DNA of 64,000 bases from Typhlomys cinereus (GCA_023101885.1 JALPQD010000408.1:372001-436000), one strand, 5' to 3'. Counted from the stretch's first letter, positions 36,353 to 47,397 are shown. The notes: generated from the letters alone by a model not told the origin. Numbers and translations: made by a program.

Positions 36353-36714
36353 CCAATTTTATGCATTCTTGCAACTCTATTTTAATCTCTAAATAGTAAA
36401 TACAGACAAATTCTGTCTTTTTCATGAGTGATAAGGAAGGGAAGTTCAAATTTACCATATTAAACCTAGAAGTCTTTTAAAATCACTTAATGAGCTGATG
36501 TTAAGATATTCTAGTTGCTAACCTATTGAGCATATTGTAGTATGTCTTATTGATTAACCAAGCAGTAGACATTGTTAGGTAGTATAAAATAATATCCTGA
36601 ATTACAGGATATTAAATCATATTACTGTAGTTATTTTTAAGAGTTGTTTCTTGGAAATTTTCCTGAATTCTTTTCCTTTTATGCATTGTAGGGGATGTAG
36701 AGAGTTTATCATTC

Positions 36715-36916
36715 ACACACACACGCATATACACGCACACATGCATGCATGCATACAGACGCAACAGAGGTTGGTTGATGTCAAGTATCTTCCTTGTTGT
36801 TTGTCCACCTTATCTTTTGATTGTCTAGCTTTTTATATGAGTCCTAGTGATCTGAGCCCAGGTCCTCATGCTTGAATGGAGGCTACTTTTTTGGCTGAGC
36901 CATCTCTCCATCCCCA
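36715..36916 (-). repeat. B3-like SINE, minus orientation
   Basis: A CA/GCAT-rich left part, 'gagcccaggtcctcatgctt' and 'ggctgagccatctctccatcc'. The middle has diverged. Confidence 0.6.
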
Positions 36917-37604
36917 TTTTTACATTGTTTTGATCTAGATCCTGACCTGGCATTGGGACAGCAGGTTTTCATTTTCTCTGTCTATGTAATTAATGTATAG
37001 ATTGGGAGACATGTAACAAATTGGTTATAACCACATCGGTAATAGGAAACTGCATTGGATTATGTCAAGATTTTTAGACATCTTAATTCTAGTTTGTGAG
37101 AGATCAGTATTATCATAAATCTTGACATGTGTTTGTTCTGTTACATTGTTCTCACGTATCAGTGTTCACGTATCTTGGGCTGAAATTAGAGGTGCAACTT
37201 AGGAAATACTTTTTCCTTTCAGTTTCTTTGTTCTGTACCTCCTGCTGGCCCTGTCCTGTGCCACTAGGGTTCTCAGGTCTTGCTGGAGGCACACAGCAAA
37301 TCAGAAGGAAAGGAAAGAGGTAACAGGAAGTGGAATGAAGCGGTGGGCTGGAGGGAGCATGCAGAGGAAGGCCAAGGGGAGCAATTGGAGGGCAGAGTTG
37401 GGGGTAGAAGTAGAACCATGCAATTAATTTTATCTTTAAGAAAATACTTTTTAAAGGTCCAGGAATAATTATTCAGAGAGGTAAATTAAAAGTAAGCGTG
37501 GTGCCTGTTTTCTGATTTGTGGCCAGTGTGACCCTTTACTGTATAGTTAGTTACCTATTAGTTATCTGCCAGATAATCACTGACAAATTTGGTTTCCATT
37601 TTAG

Positions 37605-38148
37605 ATCAAAGACCAAGTTCACCGATTCGACATCAGGGAAGGAGTGACGAGCTGGAGCGTGATGACAGAAGAGAGGAGCGAAGAGTGGACAGAGTGGATG
37701 AGAGAAGAGATGACAGGGCCAGAGAGAGAGACCGGGAACGGGAGCGGGAGAGAGAGCGGGAGAGAGAGAGGGAACGGGAGCGCGAACGAGAAAAAGAAAG
37801 AGAGCTCGAAAGAGAGCGTGCTCGAGAACGGGAGAGAGAGAGGGAGAAAGAAAGGGATCGTGAGAGAGAAAGAGACCGGGAGCATGACCGCGAGAGGGAG
37901 AGAGAGCGTGAGCGAGAAAGGGAGAAAGAACGAGAGCGAGAGAGGGAAGAAAGAGAGAGGGAGAGAGAGAGAGAGCGGGAGAGAGAGAGAGAGCGGGAAC
38001 GGGAGCGAGCTAGAGAAAGGGAAAAAGAGCGAGAGCGACAGAGAGAGTGGGAAGACAAAGACAAGGGTCGAGACGAGCGCAGAGAGAAGCGGGAGGATAT
38101 CCGAGAAGACCGAACTCTCAGGGACGGGCACGACGAGAGGAAAGCAAA
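37605..38148 (+). CDS. ZC3H13: ZC3H13 coding exon 8 of window: Arg-Glu repeat exon (544 nt)
   Basis: It encodes visible residues 516-696: DQRPSSPIRHQGRSDELERD, then DRREERRVDRVDERRDDR, then more than 100 residues made almost only of Arg and Glu with occasional Lys, Asp, His, Leu and Ala, ending KREDIREDRTLRDGHDER. Such mixed-charge RE tracts favour nuclear speckles and protein/RNA condensation. The codons vary (AGA, CGG, CGA, GAG, GAA), so the tract is not a pure DNA repeat, though almost entirely purine. It is shorter than the human tract as I recall it. Both other plus frames and an antisense frame stay open over most of it by composition alone. The donor is GTAAGA at 38149, and two bases of a Lys codon carry over. 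Confidence 0.96.
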
Positions 38149-41100
38149 GTAAGAATTCTGAGTTAGAAGGTTTATTTCATGCTTTTGGAGTGCTGCCTGA
38201 CTTCCTGTCGAACTGTTTCTTCTCCATGCTTTCCTGTATTTCAAACTCATTTTCTCTATATATGGTGCTCGTATGTGTGTCTGTGTGTTGTGTAAAATGT
38301 TTTTAATTGTCTATAAAATAGAGCCAGGGACTATAGTAGTCCATTTTCTGTTGCTATGACAAAAATCCCATGATTAGGTAGTGTATAGGAAAGAGGTTTA
38401 TTTGGCTCATAGTCTTGGAGGCTGGAAGTGCTGTCAGGCAGTTCCATTTGTTTGGCTTCTAGTGTAGTTCCCTTGGCTGTGTTTTAGCATACTGAGTAAG
38501 CAGAGCGGGAACTAGCTGCCTGCATAGGGGCCAAGTGTCTGTGATGGCTGGCTGTGACTACGCACTCGCAAGGACTGAGCTGAGACCTACTTTAATCTGA
38601 GGGCAGAGGCCCAGGGACTGTGTCTCACTCTGCTTCCTGGGGTTTCAGAACCTCCACAACTTAAGAGCAAGCCTCTAGCCTATGAACTTTTGAGAAACAG
38701 ATACTTCAAAACCCCACATACTCATTTTTGTTAACTGTGCATTTTGATGGGATGTGGGCATTCTTGACCACTATAGATTTTGCAGACTTTTTTCTTTTTA
38801 AACATGGATTCAATATCAAAGTGTTAATTACTGAATCTCTGTCCCATATATCCTCCCCCCTTAAAATCAGTTCAAGGTATGGAAGAGTCTCTGTGAGATT
38901 TTTCCCCTGCCATACTTGAGTTTCACATACTGCTAAATATGTAGTCATCACTTCTAAGCTATAGAAATGCTTTAGAACCCAAGGGAGTTCTTGTTACCGA
39001 AACATGGCTGGAAGGTAACAATCAAGGAAGTGTCTTCTTGGTCTGTGTCCATTGGATGGGTTATTGGGACCAACAACTGTGTTCTTGATGTCTGTCTTTC
39101 TTCTTTGTTGCTCTTTCTTAACTCAAAAAGAACATCCTTGCTAAGGTACTAGGAAGATGAAGATCAGCATGTGCTTGTTCTGGAATGCCTTTATTTCAAC
39201 CTCTAGCAAAGATTTACCAGTGATAACTCTCCACTATTTCCTTTGGTGTTCATTATTTCCAGTTTCAAAAAAATTCCTACAAATGATGGCTTTTACTGCC
39301 TCTATACTTATGACCACCAGTCCAGCCAACCTGTCTGTTGGGACTATTCTGAAGTAAGAGAGAGGAGACAGGGCAGTAAGGTGCTGCACTTTCTCGTTGC
39401 TGCTGGGATTATGGCTCTGGACAAACTGTAGCACGTGAGAGTGCCTTCTTCCATTACTTCTGACTGTTCTACCACCCACAGCCAAGCTTTGCTGCACCCT
39501 ACTCTCTCTCTTACTTTCTGTTCCTCTCTCCCCATGTTAGAAAATTTCACTCTAACCCTAGAGATATTTCCCTAATGCATACATATAATTTCTCTCTCTC
39601 CTTGAACTCCGTGTCTTCTATGGTTAAAATTGTGAATACTTAAATAATTTTTCATGCTTCTACTTTCTTATAATAGCAAATATTTCTCTAGTTTTTCCTG
39701 GCTAACTAAGCCTAGAATAAAACTTAGAAATTAGGAGTGATATAAAAACTAGTTTTCATTAATTGTCTGGCACTGCTTTGGTACTTTGAACTTTTTCAAA
39801 AGCATTGTTTTATATAAGCTATACTATATTGCTATACTGCCATTGTATTTATTTTATTCTAATTTTAGTTGCTTAAAAGGATTTTTAAATTGTCTTGTTT
39901 TGAGTTTTGTTTTATTCTAACATATCAGGTGTCCCTTGCTGTGTTAACAATTTACCCCAGAAGTTACCTAGTTAAAACAATATCTATTTGCTTCTAATTC
40001 TTGAGATTAGCAGTTTTACTTAGGCTTAACCAAGTAGGTCTACAGCTCTTGCTTATGTGTATACAGTTGACCTGATAATTCAACTAGATCTAGATGACCC
40101 AATAGGGCCATAGTCTAGTCTCTAGAATCCCAACACCTTATTTCTTCTCCATATAATCATTCAATCAATAGTCCAAACTCTGTTTCTCAGTTAATGGAAG
40201 CACACCAAAAGTACAAAGACTGCAGAGTCTGTGAGTCCTTTGCAGATTTGTACAGTGTCATCTTTGCTTCATCCTCTTGTCATATGCTAAGTCACTAAGT
40301 CAACCTATATTCAGTCGGTGAGCACATCAGCCACTATAGATGGGAAAGCTTCACAAGCATGGCCCAAGTTGGGCCTAGGAGCTATCTTCCTACACCTGCT
40401 TTCTTGACCATGTTGAGCTTCTGTATACAGAGCTGTCCAGGGATCCCTGTGCTGTGTGCAGCCCAGCTCCGCTTTTACCCATAGTATCTGTAAAGCACAG
40501 GCAGAAAAAGAAAAGTGGTCAGAACTGATGACTGTGTGAGAAAACTAGAATAACTTACTAGCCTATATTAACCACTAACTTAAAGTTTAGTTAAAGAAAC
40601 AAATACAGTGAACATGTGAATCACTTTACTAATTTGTCACAGAGCAAGGGGTTTGGTTCAGAGATTTAAAAAAGAATGAATTTTTTTTCCACAATGCACC
40701 TAGCATTGGATTTTCAATGTCACTTTAATTCATTCTTTACTTCTATTTTGTTAGAAGGACTTATTTTTTTCCCCCAATTTCAGATGTTCAGTGACTTCAA
40801 GAAACTTTACTTAAGGTTCCATGAAAGTAATATGGATAAATTAAATCCATAGCTTTTTAACTCTAATACTAAAATGTTGTTTTCCTTCTTGCCCACATAA
40901 GGCAGTGCACTATTATAAGCATATAAAATTGATGGACTTTATATTACTTATATTACAGAATATTGATTTCTTTGCTGCATGTTATCATCTTGTAGTATTT
41001 AAATTTGTCAAGTTTCACTTGAGTGACTGCACACATAAAATGAAAGAAATGTTTTTGTGGATTAAAAAATCCACAATTGTAAGCTTTAGCAAATGAAGCA

Positions 41101-41263
41101 AAAGAATTTAATAAAACACTGTATGTCCTTTGTGAAGTACAGCTCTGACAATATTGCTCTCCTGTAATCAAAATTTCTATGCATAGTAAAGAAATTCTGT
41201 AAAAAGCATAATCTTTTTCACCATTTGGAATTTTATAAATTGTATTTGTTTGCCCAAATTTAG
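38149..41263 (+). other. Intron (3.1 kb)
   Basis: It holds an unidentified interspersed repeat (38331-38700) and possibly an old repeat-like stretch (39930-40140, with 'tgtccctt' and 'accccagaagttacctag'). No SINE is seen and no exon. The rest is AT-rich. The acceptor is 'gtttgcccaaatttag'. Confidence 0.65.
38331..38700. repeat. Unidentified interspersed repeat (probable old DNA transposon or LTR)
   Basis: The phrases 'tctgttgctatgacaaaa', 'aggtttatttggctcatag' and 'tcttggaggctggaag' are of a kind seen many times in mammalian genomes. I cannot name the family with confidence and see no ends. Confidence 0.45.
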
Positions 41264-41367
41264 GAAGCGCTATAGAAATGAAGGGAGCCCCAGCCCTCGG
41301 CAGTCCCCCAAGCGCCGACGTGAGCACTCTCCTGACAGTGACACCTACAACAGTGGAGACGATAAAA
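41264..41367 (+). CDS. ZC3H13: ZC3H13 coding exon 9 of window (104 nt)
   Basis: It encodes visible residues 697-731: KRYRNEGSPSPRQSPKRRRE and HSPDSDTYNSGDDK. It has the bipartite-looking basic cluster SPKRRREHSP next to SP phosphosites, plausibly part of nuclear targeting. The acceptor is 'caaatttag' and the donor GTAAGC at 41368. It completes a Lys codon at its start and leaves one base of an Asn codon. Confidence 0.95.
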
Positions 41368-41690
41368 GTAAGCGTGGCGTGTCTCCTGCCCTGGGTGTTT
41401 GTGTTCATTTGCAGCCACACAACCATATTTTGACATAGTGTGGCTGATAAACTAAGGTTCTAAACTCTCTTGCTGGACTGCCACTGAATATTCTTTTATG
41501 AGACCGATGTCTGCATTAGAATGTTTTACACAGGTACTCTGTCTTTTCATGTCATTCATAAAGTCTTATTCTTAGGAAAATCATTGCTATTTTTAAAGTT
41601 ATGAAAAGCATTTCCCTGCTCTTACCTAAATGTAATGCTTAGTGCTTGCTGGCCTGGTGAAGATGTAGTTACTTTTGTCTTCTTTTACAG
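41368..41690 (+). other. Short intron (323 nt)
   Basis: This is the shortest intron in the window. It has no repeat. Read through in the frame of the preceding exon, it stays open for about 23 codons to a TGA at 41436. The acceptor 'tcttcttttacag' is strong. Confidence 0.9.
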
Positions 41691-42875
41691 ACGAAAAGCA
41701 CAGACTCTTGAGCCAGGTTGTGCGCCCACAAGATGCACGTTCTCTCAGTCCATCACATCTCTCAGAGGAAAGGCAGAGCAGGTGGAAAGAGGAGGATCGG
41801 AAAACAGAAAGAAAAGAGGGTTCAAGGCGCTATGAAGAGCAGGAACTCAAAGAGAAAGTTTCTTCTGTCGATAGGCAGAGAGAACAAGCAGAGATCATGG
41901 AAAGCTCCAGAGGGCGAGCCCAGGACATGATTAGCCACCACCAGTCAGAAGATCGTGATATATCTGATCGAGCCCATGATGAAAATAAGAAGAAAGCAAA
42001 ACTTCAGAAGAAACCAATTAAGAAAAGAAAAGAAGATGATGTCGGAATAGAAAGGGGTAATATTGAGATTTCTGAAGATGGTCAGGTCTTCTCCCCCAAA
42101 AAAGGACAGAAGAAGAAAAATGTTGAAAAGAAACGTAAGAGATCCAAAGGTGATTCTGACATTTCCGAAGAAGAAGCAGCTCAGCAGAGTAAGAAGAAAA
42201 GAGGCCCCCGCACTCCACCTCTGACAGTCAAAGAGGAGCTGGTTGTCATTTCCCATGAGAAGGAGAGCATGCTGGAGGACCCCCTGAAGAAAGAAGAAAC
42301 GGCCTTCAGCGACTGGTCTGATGAGGATGTGCCTGACCGCACGGAGGGGATGGAACCCGAGCACTCTGCCACCACTGCCACCCCCGGAAGCACCCCTTCC
42401 CCTCTGTCGTCCCTTCTCCCTCCTCCTCCTCCTGTGGCCACCTCCAGTACTGCAGCGGCTGCTCTCTCTTCCTCTGCTGTTGCCGCCTCCGCCTCCGCCA
42501 CCACCACCTCCAGTTCTGCCGCCACCTCCAGTTCCAGTGAAGACTCACATAGAAAAGGCCACCGGACACGCGTGGAAAAGACAGAGGCATCCCACGTGAG
42601 TATCGAAGACACACCCCATCGCAAGCTGGTGGATCAGAAGAGGAGCAGCAGCCTTGGGAGCAATCGGAGTAATCGAAGTCACACCTCTAGCCGGCTGCGC
42701 TCCCCATCCAATGACTCTGCCCATCGAAGCGGGGATGACCAGGGCAGTCGCAAGAGAGTGCTGCATAGTGGCTCAAGAGATAGAGAAAAAACAAAGAGCC
42801 TGGAAATCACAGGAGAGAGAAAGTCCAGGATCGATCAGTTAAAGCGCGGAGAACCCAGTCGCAGTACTTCTTCAG
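41691..42875 (+). CDS. ZC3H13: ZC3H13 coding exon 10 of window: long internal exon (1185 nt)
   Basis: It encodes visible residues 732-1126. In order: NEKHRLLSQVVRPQD; a charged stretch; a Lys-rich cluster (KKKAKLQKKPIKKRKEDD), a likely nuclear localisation signal; EDGQVFSPKKGQKKK and KKRKRSKGDSDISEEE; KKKRGPRTPP, echoing the GPRTPSP motif of exon 4; an acidic FSDWSDEDVPDR; five prolines followed by a Ala/Ser/Thr tract (about 42430-42540); then SSSLGSNRSNRSHTSSRLR and RKRVLHSGSRDREKTKS. The flanking parts match human closely, while the Ser/Ala/Thr tract is the least conserved part of the exon. The donor is GTAAAA at 42876. Internal exons of this size are rare in mammals. It is symmetric (phase 1 in and out). 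Confidence 0.97.
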
Positions 42876-43261
42876 GTAAAAACTTTGAGTTTTGTCCACT
42901 TACTATTTTCCTGTGCTAGCATATTTAATCCAAATTATAAATCTAAAGCAATGCCAAACTAGTTATATACTGTCCAAAATTTTAGACAACTTACAATTGA
43001 AAAAGCTTAGCCATCTCATTAAACTCACTTGTTATTACTTTACTACAACATTACAATAGAGGTGCATTCAAGAGTACTGACCATTCTCTGTCAGATTTTA
43101 ATGTCACGTCTTGTTGATATGCAGCATGTAAAAACATGGAGTATATGACGAGAATATTGAATGTTTAAAAACAGAAAATAGAACAGTTAATGGGCCTTCT
43201 AAAATGAAGTATTTATTTCTGTTTCATTACATTGACTTTGTGTATGGTCTATTTATTGCAG
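42876..43261 (+). other. Short intron (386 nt)
   Basis: It is AT-rich, with no repeat and no feature seen. The acceptor is 'ggtctatttattgcag'. Confidence 0.85.
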
Positions 43262-43771
43262 ATCGCCAAGATTCAAGAAGCCACAGTTCAAGAAGAAGTT
43301 CTCCTGAGTCAGATCGACAAGTTCATTCAAGATCTGGGTCATTCGATAGCAGAGATAGGCTTCAGGAGCGAGAGCGGTATGAGCACGACCGAGAGCGGGA
43401 GAGAGAGAGGAGAGACACGAGGCAGAGAGAATGGGACCGAGAAGCTGACAAAGATTGGTCACGGACCAGAGAACGGGATAGACTGCGGGAACGAGAGAGA
43501 GAACGAGACAAAAGGAGGGACTTAGACCGGGAAAGAGAGAGAATAATTACTGACTCTGTGGAAAGGGACAGAGAACGAGATAAGACTTTTGAAAGTTCTC
43601 AAGTAGAATCTGTGAAACGCAGTGAAACAAAACTGGAGAGTGAACATGACAGAGACCCAGACTGCACCCGGGACTCTGGAGCTTTGGATAAAGAGAGGGT
43701 GGACAGAGACCTGGGGTCCATGCAGGGATTTGAAGATCTGAGTAAAGCTGAGAGGACGGAGAGTATGGAAG
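43262..43771 (+). CDS. ZC3H13: ZC3H13 coding exon 11 of window (510 nt)
   Basis: It encodes visible residues 1127-1296: DRQDSRSHSSRRSSPESDRQ, a second Arg/Glu/Asp-rich tract (RERERERRDTRQREWDRE, RDRLRERERERDKRRD), then a less repetitive acidic end (SVERDRERDKTFESSQVES, GSMQGFEDLSKAERTESME). The end agrees with human with scattered changes. The donor is GTGAGT at 43772. It is symmetric, phase 1 both sides. One base of a Gly codon carries to the next exon. Confidence 0.96.
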
Positions 43772-46332
43772 GTGAGTGGCACCCCCTTTTTGCTGCTGCA
43801 CTTTTTCTTTCCTTTTCCAGCTCCCTGGAAACAAACGTCTCTAGAAAGGTCATCCGTTGATTGGCAGATTGAGTGCATTTACAAGGAAAATAGATTTGTT
43901 AAGAAAAGCCCTGTAGTATTAAAAAAAGTATTCATCTCAGTGATACCATTTATGGAACCTCAGAACAAAAAGCTTAAAGGAAATAAAAGAAGTCATGATT
44001 GAAGTAAAAAGGTAGGAGTGCAAAGATTCAAGAATAAAAAAAAATCAGTTCTATTAATGCCTAACCATTGAAATAAAAGGTTGCTTAGTTGGTCACATTA
44101 TCTAAAACTATTCAAAAATATTTATCATATCTTTTTCTTAGTTTTTTAAAAAACTGAAATCAGCTGAACACATTGGGTCCCATTATAGTCCTGACACTGA
44201 CTAGTCTGAATCAGTAGGGTCCTGAGTTCAAGGTTAACCTGGCTTATATAATAGCAAAAACCTATATGCTGTTACACAGGAAGTGAAAATAATAAATTAT
44301 TTTGTATGTATTGAAGACTTTTTGTTTATGTCTCAAGAGACTCACCCCCCACCCCACATACACACACACACTTTACTAGGTAAGTTGACACAGGACTTTC
44401 CATTCTCTCACTTCTTTGTGTGCAAATTCTTTTCCCTTCTATCATCTCTTCCTTACATTCATAGAAAATCTTAATGTATTTCTTCTTTTCTGAAACTTTC
44501 TCTGCTGAATGCACATACTGGTTCAGATTTCTACATCATGCTTGTACATTTTTTATAGCATCCCCACATCATATCATCATTACCTGTTCATATTTTTCTC
44601 CGCATTGTACTGTGCTACTTTTTATGAATGAAAGCTTTCATCCTTCACCAGCAAAACTACCAGGACATACTACATGCTAACGCATGAAAACGTTCTGCCT
44701 GTAGGTTAGGTTAACAGGAGAGTGGCTTCCCTGGGAATTCTCCTTAAAGTTCTGCCTCCCTGGGATTCTGCACTTTTGCTGGGGCAATACTTAAATTATT
44801 TTGTTGTAGTGTCTCCATTTTAAACACTCTCTTCCCCCAGATTTTTTCCCATATGTCATATAATAAATAGGCATTTGACCTATATAGTAAAATCCAGTCT
44901 TTGAAAAGTGAATCGGCTCCTCTTTAGGCCATCTGATGAACTATTCCAGGATGCCATCTGATGTATTTTTCCCTTTTGATTCCCTTTTGATCCTACCTCA
45001 TTTTTCCTCACATTCCATTTTCATCACAGTTTTGAGTATAAGTGCAGTGTACATGGAGTAAATTGAATATAATTGAACTAAATTTTATAATAGGTCTTTT
45101 GTGAGTAATAGTGACTGAAGTCATTGTCCTTCATCCTTAACGTCTCATTTCTTGATTGTGACCACAGATAATACAGCATAAAATACAAAGTTGTATCACC
45201 TGCAGATCTTTTTAAGTAGGCGAATAAATTGGATAAACTTAAAAAATAAAACTCTATCATGTACATTTATTTTTAGAAATATATTTGTTTGATAGTATTA
45301 TCAAAATTGATTATCTTAGAAAGAAATTGGTGGAGCCACCAAGGAATTATTACAGAATTTTATGGAAAGGAATAAGCAGTAAACAGTTAAGAGAAGAGTG
45401 CTATGAAATCGCTGTGCAGGGAGCTGCCAATAAGGCAGCTCTAGTGAGGAGTCACCTGCTCCCCCCAGCAACCCCAGCACCCCAGGCTAATGGCTCAGAG
45501 AGCTGTTGCTGCAGCTGGTGTGATTGGCTCTGCCATCCAACACACTGCATTGTGGTATCCGTGAAGGGGGTTCCTGCCATCATACATGCACCGAGTCTCA
45601 GGGAACTCAGCTGTGTGCCAGAAACCCGACGCGACTTTTTTCTTTTTTTTTTTAAACGAAATAAAACAGTGTTTAAAGTGTTAGCAGAACTGTTCAGGTG
45701 AGTTACTCTAGTTGAGAAGTTCAAGTTACCAAGTTACTTTAGCATAAAGTTGTAAATGTGTAAAACCGTAAGTTAGACTTCTCTTGGTATTAGTACCTTC
45801 ATTTCTCAGAATGGCCATGGAAGAGCGTGTTCTGTCTGTACAAATCTACAAAGGAGGTGGCAAGTGTTTCGTGGTCCCCTAAACCAACTGTGGGATTTTG
45901 TTATTAGGAATAACAATATATAATGAGAGTAAAATTATTTTTTCCTGAAAAAATGGGTAAGAAAATCACTAGAATGATTAGAAACATTTCATAACCTCGT
46001 TTTTTTTTCTGCATATTCATACTCAAAATATTTTGTCACAGTTTGAAACCAAGGATTGTAAATTTTATAGAATACATGGATTAAATATACTATATAATTT
46101 TTGGACTAGGCTTACAACTAGCTTAACAAGAGATAAAAGCTTAGGGATAGCTTAGGGATAGTTGAAAAAATAATGAATAAATAGAATATGTACAACTGGT
46201 GTCAATGAAAATATTTTGACAGTATGTTATTACAGTATTCTTCCAAATAAATTCATTACTTAGAAAAAAACATTGAGATAGGAAAGGTGAATTAGAAGAA
46301 GGAAGAATTAATAGTACTTTACATTTGTTCTT

Positions 46333-46736
46333 TGTGGGAACCGGTTTCCACACACGCACTCATTCACTCACTCACACACACACACAGCTGCTGGCTGTGA
46401 TGAAAGCAGGTTCCAGTTGTCCCCACCTCCGCCTCTACCCCCAGAGACTCAGCACAGGACAGGGAGATTGTCAGAAGCAGATATCTCTTTATTGGGAGGA
46501 GAAAAGGAACTTTTATAGACAACGGCTACCAATTGTGTCACAAGGTCAACACATCCTACAGGTGCTAATGGTCAAGTTCAATGTCACTCAGCACAGGGGG
46601 CAGGTAGACACCTGAAAGCCAATTAGGGCTCTCTGTGAAGTCATCAGGTTACGCCCAAGACCCTTGCCCTCAGCGCCATCTTTAGTCCCATGTGCTCGTG
46701 GCCATGCCCTGGGGCAAATCCTGGGCGGGCCCAACA
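46333..46736 (-). mobile_element. Solo LTR, ERVK/IAP-like, minus orientation (404 bp)
   Basis: On the minus strand it runs from TGTTGGGCCCGCC to ACCGGTTCCCACA, and a perfect 6-bp target duplication 'gttctt' flanks it (46327-46332 and 46737-46742), the size used by class II (ERVK) integrases. It carries minus-strand TATAAAA (plus-strand 46511-46517) and AATAAA (46488-46493) signals, 23 bases between them. A short CA run (46369-46386) lies near its end. There is no internal retroviral sequence, so it is a solo LTR. It is antisense to ZC3H13. Confidence 0.82.
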
Positions 46737-47241
46737 GTTCTTCACTGTTAAGTTCAAGTTCATAAAATGAGTTAACTAGTATATTAGAAAGTTCATAAAA
46801 TAAACTAACTAGTATAAGCCAAGATTTAAGTTTAGAATGCATTTTGAAATGAGTTTACAAGTTTTCTTAAATGAGTTTGAATAAAGAAATTGTAACCTTT
46901 TTAAAGTGAATAGATTTTTCTGAATGTTAAAATTTCATTATCAGAACTTGACCATAGTATACATAATCTATTATAAACAGCTTTTATTTCTGGTATTTTA
47001 ATTGTAACCTTGTATCCATGTAACTGTTGCTGCCATTTTGAATCTTAATGCTAAAAATAAATTTAGTTAGGTTTTACCTTTCTGTTTTCTTTGAGATTAT
47101 CAGGAATTTAACTAAGAAATATAGTTTTCTTGTTAAAAGAAAACATGCTTTTCACATTTTTTTTAATGTGAAACCCTTTTGGTTTGACTTAGATATTCCT
47201 TCCTTTTAATGCTTTTCTGACATGAACCTAATTTGTCTTTT

Positions 47242-47247
47242 TAGCAG
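47242..47247 (+). promoter_or_regulatory. NAGNAG tandem splice acceptor (TAGCAG)
   Basis: The intron ends '...ctttttagcag'. Use of the second AG gives ESMEGDDD, the form matching human as I recall it. Use of the first AG inserts one Ala (ESMEAGDDD). Both keep the frame. Confidence 0.8.
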
Positions 47248-47397
47248 GAGATGATGACTGCAAGTTAGATGATGCTCATTCATTAGGATCTGGTGCTGGA
47301 GAAGGATATGAGCCAATCAGTGACGATGAGCTAGATGAAATCCTGGCAGGTGATGCAGAAAAGAGAGAGGATCAACAGGAAGAGGAGAAGATGCCAG
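47248..47397 (+). CDS. ZC3H13: ZC3H13 coding exon 12 of window (150 nt)
   Basis: It encodes visible residues 1297-1346, strongly acidic: DDDCKLDDAHSLGSGAGEGY, EPISDDELDEILAGDAEKR, ending EEEKMP. It opens the non-repetitive, highly conserved C-terminal part of the protein. The donor is GTAATG at 47398. The start at 47248 is chosen over 47245 because it gives the EGDD junction known from human. It is symmetric, phase 1 both sides. Confidence 0.94.

Larger units (their letters stand above)
33037..37604 (+). other. Intron with few repeats (4.6 kb)
   Basis: From 33037 to about 36090 I see no transposon, only a purine-rich tract (33421-33481, AG-rich). Then come a B2-like SINE (36097-36352, minus) and a B3-like SINE (36715-36916, minus). 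The acceptor 'ttggtttccattttag' is pyrimidine-rich. Confidence 0.75.
43772..47247 (+). other. Intron with a GC-rich patch and an ERVK-like LTR (3.5 kb)
   Basis: It holds a degenerate B1-like stretch (about 44170-44270), a GC-rich patch (45407-45640) in otherwise AT-rich DNA, and the solo LTR at 46333-46736. The remainder shows nothing. It ends at the tandem acceptor described separately. Confidence 0.7.

Noticed and set aside
37644..38306. 220-codon plus-strand frame overlapping the RE exon
   Set aside because: It is a shadow of the purine-rich exon in another frame and runs across the real splice donor into the intron. The true frame joins correctly to exons on both sides.
42181..42624. Minus-strand frames over exon 10
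   Set aside because: They are complementary shadows of the Ser/Ala/Pro-rich coding sequence, with no independent support.
42876..42919. Extension of the 414-codon frame past exon 10
   Set aside because: The reading continues only by chance into the intron. The donor GTAAAA at 42876 and the correct junction to 43262 end the exon.
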